64,000 nt of DNA from NCBI GenBank assembly GCA_964647625.1, contig CAZYHZ010000019.1, positions 1 through 64,000 of the forward strand, in the 5' to 3' direction. Origin of the DNA: DASRJG01 sp964647625 (GTDB lineage Bacteria > Acidobacteriota > Polarisedimenticolia > Polarisedimenticolales > DASRJG01). The position numbers and the translations under genes are program-made. Numbering within the stretch: position 1 is the stretch's first letter; each line of letters starts with the position of its first letter. This document shows positions 1-12,200 of this stretch, piece by piece. Below the pieces are notes generated by a model, which did no database searches, was not told where the DNA came from, and was given only the letters and a program-made list of their open reading frames with translations.

Positions 1-3000
1 CGATCGAGTCGGACGGCCCGGCATTCGTCACGACGATCGTGTAGGTGACCGGGCTCCCCGCCGTGTAGCTCGAAACGCCGTCGTTCTTCGTGATCGACAC
101 ATCCGCGACGGCGGTTGCCGTGTCGGTGTCGGTCGCCGAGTCGTTCCCCGCCGTGGGGTCGGTCGTCCCCGCGGGGTCGGCGACCGTCGCCGTATTGACG
201 AGGTTCCCCGATGCGCTGGCCTTCGTCGCCGCGATCACGGTGTATGTCAGCGTGCCGCCGACCGGGATGTTGACCGTGTCGCCGATGTTTCCGGAACCGG
301 ACGCCGTGCAGGTCGCGCCGCCGGCCGCTGCGCACGTCCAGGTCGCGGACGCGATCTGGGGCCGAGCCAGGATCGTGTCCGTCACGGTCGCGCCGACTGC
401 GTCCGACGGACCGGCGTTGGTCACGACGATCGTGTAGGTGACCGGGCTTCCGGCCGTGTAGCTTGCGACACCGTCGGTCTTCGTGATCGCGAGGTCGGCC
501 GACAGCGTCCGCGTGTCCGTGTCGGTCGCGGTGTCGTTCCCAGCAGCCGGGTCGGTGGTTCCCGCGGGGTCCGCCACCGTAGCCGTGTTGACCAGGTTCC
601 CCGATGCGTTCGCGCGCGTGTTGGCGACGAGCGTGTACGTCAGCGTCCCGCCGACGGGGACGTTGACCGTATCGGCGATGTTCCCGGCGACGGGACCGGC
701 GGTGCAGGTCGCCCCGCCCGTCGGCGCGCACGTCCAGCTCGCGGAGGCGATCTGGGGCAGCGCCAGGATGGTGTCGGTCACGGTCGCGCCGGCCGCGTCC
801 GACGGGCCGGCGTTGGTCACGACGATCGTGTACGTGACCGGGCTTCCCGCCGTGTAGGAAGCAGAGCCGTCGGTCTTCGTGATTGCGATGTCGGCCGACA
901 GCGTTCGCGTGTCCGTGTCGGTCGCCGAGTCGTTCGCCGGCGTGGGATCCGTGATGCCCGCGGGGTCGGCGACGTTTGCCGTGTTGACGAGGTTGCCGGA
1001 CGCGCCGGATCGCGTCGCCGCGACCAGCGTGTACGTCAGCGTCCCCCCGACGGGGACGTTGACCGTGTCGCTGACGTTCCCCGCCACCGGGCCTGCCGTG
1101 CAGGTCGCACCGCCCGCCGCCACGCACGTCCAGCTCGCGGAAGCGATCTGCGGCAGGGCGAGGACCGTGTCCGTCACCGTCGCCCCGATGGCATCCGAGG
1201 GCCCGGAATTCGTCACGACGAGCGTGTACGTGACCGGGCTTCCCGCCGTGTAGGAGGCGGAGCCGTCGGTCTTCGTGATCGCGAGGTCGGCGACGGAAGT
1301 CGCCGTGTCGGTGTCCGTCGCCGAGTCGTTGGCTGGCGTCGGATCCGCGGTGCCTGCGGGGTCGGCGACCGTCGCGGTGTTCACGAGGTTCCCCGACGCG
1401 CTGGCCTTGGTGGCCGCGACCAGCGTGTAGGTCAGCTGGCCTCCGACCGGGATGTGGACGTTGTCGTTGATGTTGCCGGCCGTGGGTCCGGCCGTGCAGG
1501 TGGCGCCGCCGGCACCGGCGCACGTCCAGCTCGCGGAGGCGATCTGCGGAAGCGCCATGATCGTATCCGCCACCGTCGCCCCGATCGCATCGGACGGACC
1601 GGCGTTGGTCACCGTGATCGTGTAGGTCACGGGGCTTCCCGCCGTGTAGCTCGCGACACCGTCGGTCTTCGTGATCGCGAGGTCGGCCACCGAAGTCGCC
1701 GTGTCCGTGTCGGTCGCGGAATCATTGCCGGCCGCGGGATCCGTCGTGCCCGCGGGGTCGGCCACCGTCGCCGTGTTCACGAGGTTGCCCGAAGCGTTTG
1801 ACCGCGTGTTCGCGGTCAGCGTGTAGGTCAGCTGACCCCCGACAGGGACGTTGACGGTGTCGGCGATGTTGCCGGAGCCTGACGCCGTGCACGTCGCGCC
1901 TCCCGCCGCCGCGCAGGTCCAGCTCGCCGAGGCGATCTGGGGCAGCGCGAGGATCGTGTCCGTGACGGTGGCGCCTACGGCGTCCGACGGTCCGGCGTTG
2001 GTGACGACGATCGTGTAGTTGACCGGGCTTCCCGCCGTGTAGGAAGCGGAGCCGTCGGTCTTCGTGATCGCGACGTCGGCGGAGAGCGCGCGCGTATCGG
2101 TGTCGGTCGCGCTGTCGTTTCCGGGCGTGGGATCGGTCGTTCCGGCGGCGTTGGCGACCGAGACGGTGTTGACGAGATTCCCGGATGCGTTCGAGCGCGT
2201 CGCCGCCACGAGCGTGTACGTCAGCTGGCCGCCGACCGGGACGTGGACCGTATCGGCAATGTTGCCGGCGACGGGCCCTGCCGTGCAGGTCGCCCCGCCC
2301 GCGCCGACACAGGTCCAGCTCGCGGATGCGATCTGGGGCAGGGCGAGGACCGCGTCCGTCACGGTCGCCCCGACGGAATCCGAGGGACCCGAGTTCGTCA
2401 CGACGATCGTGTACGTGACCGGGTTCCCGGCGGTGTAGCTCGCGACTCCGTCGGTCTTGGTGACGGCGAGATTGGCGACGAGCGTCGGCGAGTCGGTGTC
2501 CGTGGCGGAGTTGGGCCCCGGGCCCGGATCGGCGGTCCCGGAAGGCGGCGTGACGTTCGCCGTGTTGACGAGATTCCCCGTCGCGCTCGGCTTGATGGTC
2601 ACGCTCCCGGTGTACGTGAGCGTTCCGCCGACGGGGACGTTGACGGTGTCGTTGAGGTTTCCGGCGACCGGTCCCGCAGTGCACGTCGCGCCGCCGGCGG
2701 CAACGCACGTCCAGCTCGCCGAAGCGACCTCGGGCAGCGCGAGGATCGTATCCGCCACGGTGGCGCCCGTGGCGTCGGACGGCCCGCTGTTTCCGACGAC
2801 GATCGTGTACGTGACCGAGCCACCGGCGGTGTAGCTGGCGACGCCGTCCGTCTTCGTGATCGACATGTCGGACACGCGCGTCGCCGGCGTGTCGGTGTCC
2901 ACCGCCGAGTCGTTCCCCGCCGCGGGGTCCGTGGTTCCCGCCGCATCGGCGACCGTCGCCGTGTTGACGAGGTTGCCGGTGGCTCCCGACTTGATGGTGG

Positions 3001-6000
3001 CGACGAGCGTGTAGGTCGCGGTGCCGCCGACCGGCAGGTTGATCGTGTCGTTGATGTTACCGGCGACCGGGCCCGCAGCGCAGGTCGCGCCTCCCGCGGC
3101 GACACAGGTCCAGCTCGCGCTTTGCACCTGCGTCAGGCCGAGGATCGCGTCGGTGACGGTCGCGCCGATGCTGTCGGAGGGACCCGCGTTGGACGCGACG
3201 ATCGTGTAGGTCACGGTTCCGCCGGCGAGATAGCTGGGAGCACCGTCTGTCTTCGTGATCGCCACGTCCGCCGTGCGCACTTCCGTGTCCGTGTCGGTCG
3301 CCGTGTCGTTGCCTGCCGCCGGATCGGTCGTGCCGGCCGCCGGCGCGACCGTGGCGGTGTTGACGAGGTTTCCGGAAGCGCTCGACTTCGTGGTGACGAC
3401 GAGGGTGTAGGTCAGCGTGGCGCCGACCGGGACGTTGACGGTGTCGTTGATGTTGCCGGCGACCGGAACGCCGGTGCAGCTTCCGCCGCCCGTGGCCGCG
3501 CACGTCCAGCTGGCGCTCTGGACCTGAGGCAGCGCGAGCACGGTGTCGGCCACGGTCGCGCCGACGGCGTCCGAGGGACCGGCGTTCGTCACGACGATCG
3601 TGTAGGTGACCGGGCTTCCCGCGGTGTAGCTCGCGACTCCGTCGGTCTTCGTGATCGCGAGATCGGCCGTGCGGATCTCCGTGTCGGTGTCCGTCGCCGA
3701 ATCGTTTCCGGCGGCCGGGTCGGTCGTCCCCGACGGCGGCGCCACTGAGGCCGTATTGACGAGGTTTCCGTTCGCGCTCGACTTCAGGGCGACCGTCAGC
3801 GTGTACGTCGCGGTCCCGCCGACCGGCACGTTGATCGTGTCGTTGACGTTCCCTGCGACGGGACCGGCGGCGCAGGTCGCGCCGGAGGCAGCCGCGCACG
3901 TCCAGCTCGCGCTCTGCACCTGCGGCAGGGCGAGGATCGCGTCGGTGACGGTGGCGCCCGTTGCATCCGACGGCCCTGCGTTCGAGACGACCAGGGTGTA
4001 GGTGACGGCGCCGCCCGCGGTGTAGCTGGCGACGCCGTCGGTCTTGGTGATGGCGAGATCGGCCGTGCGAACCTCGGTGTCGGTATCGGTCGCAGAGTCG
4101 TTGCCCGCGGCCGGATCGGTCGTCCCCGCCGCGGGAGCGACGGTGGCCGTGTTGACCAGATTCCCGGCAGCGTTCGAGCGCGTCGCCGCGACCAGCGTGT
4201 AGGTCAGGGTGCCGCCGACCGGCACGTTGACGGAGTCACTGATGTTGCCCGCGACCGGTCCCGCCGTGCACGATGCGCCGCCCGCCGCCGCGCAGGTCCA
4301 GCTCGCGGACGCGATCTGAGGGAGCGCGAGAATCGTGTCCGTGACGGTGGCCGCCACCGCGTCCGACGGGCCCGCGTTCGTCACCGTGATCGTGTACGTG
4401 ACCGGGCTTCCGGCGGTGTAGGTCGCGGAGCCGTCGGTCTTCGCGATCGCGAGATCGGCCGTGCGGACCTCGGTGTCGGTGTCGGTCGCGCTGTCGTCCG
4501 CGGGAGTCGGGTCGGCGGTTCCGGCCGCGTTCGCGACCGAGGCCGTGTTGACGAGATTCCCCACGGCGGACGAGTGCGTTGCGGCGGTGAGCGTGTACGT
4601 CAGCGTGCCGCCGACCGGCACGTTCACCGTGTCGCTGATGTTGCCCGCGACGGGGCCCGCGGTGCAGGTCGCCCCGCCGGCCGGTGCGCAGGTCCAGTTC
4701 GCCGAGGCGATCTGCGGCAGCCCCAGAATCGTGTCGGTGACCTTCGAGCCGACCGCATCGGACGGTCCGGCGTTCGTCACGACGATCGTGTACGTGACCG
4801 GGCTCCCGGCCGTGTAGGTCGCGACGCCGTCGGTCTTGGTCACCGCGAGGTCGGCCGTGCGCGCCTCGGTGTCGGTGTCGGTCGCGCTGTCGTTTCCCGG
4901 CGTCGGATCGGTCGTCCCCGCGGGCTCCGCCACCGAGGCGGTGTTGGCGAGATTCCCGGTGGCACTCGAGCGCGTTGCGGCGGTGAGCGTGTAGGTCAGC
5001 GTGCCGCCGGGCGGGAGGTTCACCGTGTCGTTGAGGTTTCCGGCGACTGGGCCGATGGTGCAACTCGCCCCGCCTGCGGCGATGCACGTCCAGCTCGCCG
5101 ACGCCACCTGGGGCAGCGCGAGCACTGCGTCCGTCACGGTCGCGCCGACGGCGTCCGAAGGCCCGACGTTGCTGACGACGATCGTATACGTCACGGGATT
5201 GCCGGCGGTGTACGTTGCCGCCCCGTCGGTCTTCGTGATCGCGAGGTCGGCCACCTTGGTGCCCGTGTCGGTATCGGTCGCGGAATTGTTGCCTGCTGCC
5301 GGATCGGACGTTCCCGCAGGCGCCGTCACGGTCGCGGTGTTCGACATGTTGCCGGTCGCATCCGAACGCAGATCGACGTTGAGCGTGTAGGTCGCGGTGC
5401 CTCCGACCGGGATGTCGACCGTGTCGGAGATGTTTCCGACGACCGGCCCAGCGGCGCAGTTCGCTCCGCCGGCCGCGACGCACGACCACACCGCGGACGC
5501 CACCTGCGGCAGCCCCGTGACGAGATCCGACACGGTTGCGTTGATCACGTCGCTGGGGCCGGCATTGCCGACCACGATCGTGTACGTCACCGAGCCGCCC
5601 GCGACGTAGCTGGCCACCCCGTCGGTCTTGGTGATCGACAAGTCGCTCGTCCGGGTCTCGGCGTCGGAATCCGACGCGGAATCGTTGCCTGGGGCGGGAT
5701 CGTTCGAGCCGGCGGGCGGAGCGACCGAGGCCGAGTTCACGAGGCTCCCCGAAGCCGCCGAGCGCGTGGTCGCCGTGAGCGTGTAGGTCACCGTGCCGCC
5801 GACGGGCACGTTGACGGTGTCGTTGATGTTTCCGGAGACGGGGCCTGCGGTGCAGCTCGCGCCACCCGCGGCGGCGCACGTCCAGCTCGCGGATGCGATC
5901 TGAGGCAGGGCCAGGATGGCGTCGGTGACCGTCGCGCCGACGGCATCGGACGGTCCGGAATTCGTCACCACGATCGTGTACGTGACGTTGCCGCCCGCGG

Positions 6001-9000
6001 TGTAGGTCGCGACGCCGTCCGACTTCGTGATCGCGAGATCCGACGTCCGCGTCTCGGTGTCGGTGTCGCTGGTGCTGTTGTTGCCCCCCGCCGGATCGGT
6101 CGTGCCGCCCGCGGGCGTCACGGTCACGGCGTTGGTCAGGTTGCCGCTCGCATTCGATCGCAGCGTCGCGACGAGCGTGTACGTCACGGTGCCGCCGGCC
6201 GGGACGTTGACGGTGTCGTTGATGTTGCCGGAGCCGGACGCGGTGCACGTGCCGCCGCCCGCGCCCGCGCACGTCCAGCTCGCTGAGGCCACCTGCGGGA
6301 GCGCGGTCACGAGATCGCTCACGGTCGCACCGACGGCGTCCGACGGGCCCGCGTTCGACACGACAATCGTGTAGGTCACATTGGCGCCGGAGGTGTAGGT
6401 CGCGACACCGTCGGCCTTGGTGACCGAAAGATCGGCGACGACCGATCGTGTGTCGGTATCGGTCGCGGTGTTGGCCCCAGGGCCCGGGTCGGTCGTCCCC
6501 GCAGGCGCCGCAACGGTTGCCGAGTTGACCAGGTTCCCGCTGGCGTTCGCGCGCGTCGTCGCGGTGAGGGTGTACGTCAGCGTGCCGTTCTTGGGGATGT
6601 TGACGGTGTCGTTGATGTTGCCCGAGATCGGCCCGGCCGTGCACGTCGCTCCGCCCGCGCCGGCGCAGGTCCAGCTCGCCGAGGCGACTTGGGCGAGAGC
6701 GAGCACGCTGTCGGTCACGGTCGCTCCGGTCGCATCGGACGGCCCCGTGTTCGTGACGACGATCGTGTAGGTCACCGGGCTGCCGGCGACGTAGCTTGCG
6801 ACCCCGTCGGTCTTCGTGATCGACAAATCGGCGGTGCGCGTCTCGGTGTCGGTGTCCGTCGCCGCGTTCGGGCCCGGCCCCGGGTCCGCGGTGCCGGCAG
6901 GCGGCGTGACGTCGGCCGTGTTCGCGAGGTTTCCCGTCGCGCTCGATTTGAGGTTCGCGGTCAGCGTGTAGGTCAGCGTGCCGCCGACCGGCACGTTCAC
7001 GGTGTCGTTGATGTTCCCGGCGACGGGGCCCGCGGTGCACGAACTGCCGCCTGCGGCGACGCACGTCCAGCTCGCCGAGGCGACCTGCGGCAGGGCGGTG
7101 ATCGCATCGGTCACCGTCGCGCCGGTCGCGTTCGACGGTCCCGCGTTCGTGACCACGATCGTGTACGTCACCGAGCCGCCCGCGACGTAGCTCGCGACGC
7201 CGTCGGTCTTGGTGATCGCCATGTCCGAGACGCCCGACGCCTGCGTGTCCGTGTCGGTCGCGCTGTTGGCGCCCGGTCCCGGATCGGTCGTACCGCCCGG
7301 GGGCGTCACCGTCCCCGTGTTCACGAGATTCCCGGAGGCGCCCGGTTTGATCGAAACGATCATCGTGTAGGTCGCCGTCCCTCCGGCGGGGACGTTCACG
7401 GTGTCGTTGATGTCGCCGGACACCGGTCCCGCCGTGCAGGTTGCACCACCCGCGCCGACGCAGGTCCAGCTCGCGCCTTGCACCTGGGCGAGCGCCGTGA
7501 CTGCATCGGCGACCGTGGCGCCGGTGACGTCCGACGGCCCGGCGTTGGCGACCGTGATCGTGTAGGTCGTCGTGCCGCCGGGCAGGTAGCTCAGCGCCCC
7601 GTCGGACTTCGTGATCGACAGATCGGCGACCTTGGTCGCCGTGTCGGTGTCGGTCGCGCTGTTGTTCGCGGCGGACGGGTCCGACGAGCCCGCCGGAACG
7701 GCGGCGCTCGCGGTGTTGACGAGATTTCCGCTCGCATTCGACTTCGTCGTGACCGTCAGCGTGTACGTTAGCGTCCCGCTCTTCGGGATGTTGACCGTGT
7801 CGTTGATGTTTCCGGAGACCGGCCCGGGCGTGCAGGTCGCTCCTCCCGCTCCGACGCAAGTCCAGCTCGCGCTCTGCACCTGGGCGAGCGCCAACACGGC
7901 GTCGGAGATGGTCGCTCCGACCGCATCCGAAGGACCGGCGTTCCCCACCACGATCGTGTAGGTGACCGTCCCCCCGGCGACGTAGCTCGCAACACCGTCG
8001 GTCTTCGTGATCGAGAGATCGGAGATGCCGCCCGCGGGCGTGTCGGTGTCCGTGACCGAGTTGTTCGTCGTATCGGGGTCGCTCGATCCCGAAGGAGCGG
8101 CGACGCTCGCGGTATTGACGAGATTCCCCGTCGCTCCCGATTTCGTCGTGACCACGAGGGTGTAGGTCGCCGTTCCGCCGACCGGCACGTTCACGGTGTC
8201 GCTGATGTTGCCGGCCACAGGCCCCGCCGTGCAGGACGCGCCGCCCGCGGCGACACAAGTCCAGCTCGCGCTCTGCGTCTGGGCCAGCGCCAGAACGGTG
8301 TCCGTGACGGTCGCGCCGACGATGTTCGACGGGCCGGCATTTCCGACGACGATCGTGTAGGTCACGTTGTTGCCCGCGACGTACGTCGCGACGCCGTCGG
8401 TCTTCGTGATCGAGAGATTTCCGGAGGGCCCGAGCACGGTGTTCGAGTCGGTGGCGCTGTTGTTGCCGGGCGTCGGGTCGGTGTTCCCGACGGGCGACGT
8501 GACGGTCGCCGTGTTCGAGATCGTGCCGGTGGCCGACGCGAGGATCGGAGCCACCACCGTGTAGGTCGCCGAGGACGATGGGTTCAGCGTCACCGTCGTC
8601 GAGAGGCTCCCCGTTCCGCTCGCGGCGCCGCAGCTCCCGGCTCCCGTCGTGATCGCGCACGTCCAGGTCGCCCCCGCGGCGTTGAACCAGGTCGCGGACA
8701 GGGTGTCCGCGACGGGAGCGCCCGTGATGGTCGAGGGGCCGGAGTTCGAGACGACGATCGTGTAGGTCAGGTTCGTTCCAGGCGTCGCGGCCGTCAGTCC
8801 GTCGGTCTTCGTGATCGACACGTCGCTCTGCGGATTCAAGACGGTGTCGTTGTCCGTCGCGGAGTTGTTTCCGGCGATCGGGTCGCTCACACCCGCCGGG
8901 GCGGTCACGGTCGCCGTGTTCGCGATCGTTCCGGTCGCCCCGGGAAGCGTCGGAGCGGTCACCGTGTAGGTGGCCACCGCCCCGGCGTTGAGGTTCACGG

Positions 9001-9240
9001 TCGTGTTGAGGTTGCCCGTTCCCGAGCCGGCGCCGCACGAGCCCGTCCCTGAGGTGATCGCGCACGTCCAGCTCGCGTTCGGAACGTCGAAGTACGTGGG
9101 AGACAGCGTGTCCGCCACGATGGCGCCCGAAGCCGCAGTGGGACCGCCGTTCGTCACCTGGATCGTGTAGGTCAGGCTCGTCCCGGCCACGACGCCCGTG
9201 ACGCCGTCGGTTTTCGTGATGCCGAAATCCGACGACGGAG
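1..9240 (-). repeat. Tandem array of about 395-bp DUF11-coding repeats
   Basis: The ITKTDG-coding motif recurs near 9208, 8802, 8396, 7996, 7597, 7202, 6806, 6411, 6017, 5621, 5224, 4826, 4430, 4036, 3640, 3246, 2846, 2448, 2050, 1660, 1264, 868, 475 and 84. That gives 23 complete repeats and one cut by the window edge. Spacing is 390-406 bp. Repeats nearest the N-terminus (8400-9240) are the most divergent and lack the ASWTC consensus spacing of the others. Those below about 5000 are closest to one another, as expected if the array grew by recent duplication at its C-terminal side. Confidence 0.93.
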
Positions 9241-12200
9241 CGGTGACGGCGTCGGTGACCGACGCCGAGGCGGGCGGACCGAGGCCGCATCCCGTGCGTC
9301 CCGAAAGGAACGTGGTAACGACGTTGGCCGTCCCGGCCGCGGGCGGGCCTGGGGAGGTCACGGCAATCAGAATGTTGATCGACGCGCCGCGGGCCAGAAC
9401 GCCGGTATCGACGTACGTATCGGCGTTGGTGTCGGTCAGCAGCGTGTCGATGCCCGGCTCGTACGTCCCGACGATGCCGTTGTCCTTGTAGTAGACGATC
9501 GACGACGGCACCCAGGGCCCGGTCGACGTCGACGAGATCTTGAACGTGTCGAAGGCGTTCCCCGTGTTCGTGACCGTGTGGGGCACGTACACGGTTCCCG
9601 CGGGAGGCAACGCCGCGTGCGACGTCGCGGTGACGGCGGAGTAGGTGTTCGTGCCGGGGCACAATCCGCTGCAGCCGCCCATGTTGTCGTCGATCTGGGT
9701 CGGGAGCGAATTCGCACTCGGGCTCGCATTGGTGCTCGAACTGTGCCACTGAATCCCCGCGCCCGGGGGCACGCCGAGATCGGTCCACAGGATTCGCCAT
9801 TCCATCTGATTACCGGTCGCGTCTCCGCGAGCGTCTGCGGCGGGAAGATTCTTAATGAGCGTCAGGGTGCCGGGAAGGTGATAGCCGTCGGAGTACCCGG
9901 CGTTGTCGACGATTGGATCGCCTCCGGGGGCAACGGCGTTGTACGAGAAAAGCTGGAGCACGACGTTCTGATTGCTCCCCTGCCAGCCCGCGACGACCAC
10001 GGGCTCTCCCTGCTCTATCTTGCCGTCGAGGTTGATGTCGCTGTAGTAGAGGAACGTCTGCGTGTTGCTCGTCGATCCCGAGCGCGCCGTGTACATGTAG
10101 AAGTAATTCGCGTCCATGGTCACGGCCGTGCGCGAGAGGTTGCGGCCGGTGGACTGCACGGGCGCGTCGCGGTCGGTGGCGTCCGTGGGGTCGCACGAGT
10201 TGTTGTCCTTGTCCGCCAGGACGATGAGCCAGTCCTGCATGTTCCCGTCGGTCGTGATGGTCGTCAGGGTGAACTGTCCGTCGCCGTAGCCGCAGACACA
10301 GTTCGCCGTGAACTGGAACCCGAAGTCCTTGCCGGTCAGATCGACGCCCGCCATCGTGATCGCGATCGAGCCGGACGCGGGCGCGGAGAAGATCCAGTTC
10401 TGCGGTGCGGTCGCCGTCGTGTCGGCGAGGCTCTGATTGTCGTCGACGATGATGGTGTACGAGCCGTTGACGACGGCCGGGAACTCGTAGAACCCCGTCG
10501 ACGGATCGGCGGTGACGACCTGTACGACCGATCCGCCCGAGATCAGCTTGACGTAGGCGCCCGATCCGATGCTCGGCTCTCCGGCGTTGAACGTGCCGTT
10601 GCTGTTGAGATCGTAGTAGAGGTTGCCGCGGACGTAGCCGCCCGAGGCGACCGTGACGTTGCCGCCGAATTCCGAGGTGGCGCCGCTCGCGCTCCTCGCG
10701 GTGGCCGTCAGCTTCGTGCCGAGCGCGACGCCCGCGGGGACCGGCAGCGTGAACGTGAACTTCGACGTCGTGTCGGTCCCCTGCGCGATGCCGTTGATCG
10801 CGCCGGGGCCGTACGTGCCGGTTCCGGTATCGGAGTCTCCGCCCGACCCTTCGGTTCCGCTGAACGAGAAGGTCTGGCCTTCGCCAAAACCGGTCGGATC
10901 GGCCGTCACGATGAAGAACTCGATGTTCGCGCCCGCTCCGCTGTAGCCGTCGACGACGAGGTTCCCGCCGTTGATCCACGCCCGCGTGATGACCGGATAG
11001 TTGAGCAGGCCGTTGGCGCCGCCGTCGGCGTCGTTGGCGTCGTTCAACGTGACGAAGGCCGGGCTCGAGCCGCTGTTCCCGTGATTCGCGTTGTCCCCGG
11101 ACGCGAGCAAGTCGATCCCGATGGCGCCCGAGACCGGAGGTCCGGCGCGGCGGTTGATCGTGCCGTTCTGTGTGATCGAGTTTTTCGTGATCGTCACCTG
11201 GTCGGAAGACGCGGGGACCATGACACCGGCGCCGTAGTTGGCCGAGAGGACGTTCCGGTCGACCGAGGTGACGCTCCCGCCGGCGCGAATGCCCGGCGTG
11301 ACCACCGCCTGCGCGTCCGCGTCCGGGTCAGCGCCGACGCCGCAGCCGTTGATCGAGTTGTCGACGAACGCGTGCCCGCCGCTGCTGTTTGCGCTGTCGA
11401 TGCCCGGCCCGTCTTCGTCGGTGATCAGGTTCTGCTGCACGGTCGCCGAGGCCGAAGATAGGCCGAGAGCGACCCCGGCGAGGTGCCCCTTGCCGAAGGC
11501 GTTGCGGCGGATCTCGTTCTTCTCGACGAGCCAGCCGCTCGAGCCGTTCTGGAGCGAAACACCGGCGCCGGTCGCGAATCCGATCAAGCTGCTCCGGACG
11601 ATTCCCGAGTCTCCGCCGAGCGACCGGATCGCGTCGGCGACGGTCCGCGCGGCGGCACCCGGGTCGGCGAACGACGACGGCGCCGATCCCACGAGCGCGA
11701 ACTCGACGAGGGCGGACGACGCGACGGACCCGACGCGGATGTTGGCCGAAGTATCGGCGTCCGTCGCGCTGCCGAATCCCCAGATCGCGAGCCGCCGCAC
11801 GGTCGCGCTCGACGCCTGGAGATCGAAGCCGATAGGAACGACGGCCGTCGCGCGGACGTCCAGAATCTCGAGCTCGGGCTTCGCGAGCTGGGCCAGGGCG
11901 ATGGCATCGACGCCGACGGTACCGCCGGCGCCGAGCGATCCCGGGTTGTCGTCGCGGACGGTCGTGCCGTCGGTGAGCTGGTAGGCGGTGCCGTCGATCG
12001 TCGTCCCGCTGTCGCTGATGTTGGGCAAGGCGACGGTGACGCCGATCTGCCACCAGTTGCCGCCGCCGCCCGTCGCGTTGGTCGCGATCGTGGGAACGAA
12101 GCGCATGGCATTTGATCCCGTGACCGCGCGCGCGTTCTGGAGGAACTGGCGCAACGATCCCTGGACCGTGCGGTTGTTCGACGCATCGTCGTCGGCGTTG

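Noticed and set aside
2243..3748. Long plus-strand open frames across the DUF11 array (also 4574-6286, 6689-7771, 9578-11461)
   Set aside because: Antisense shadows of the repeats; Arg/Gly/Val-rich low-complexity translations without ribosome-binding sites.
1..9240. Regular spacing suggestive of CRISPR or satellite DNA
   Set aside because: The unit is about 395 bp and codes in one frame for a recognised protein domain; no short identical repeats with unique spacers.
4236..9800. 1854-codon open frame on the minus strand, rich in Arg and His
   Set aside because: It is out of frame with the DUF11 coding sequence, lacks any domain pattern, and arises because repeated GC-rich codons keep a second frame open.
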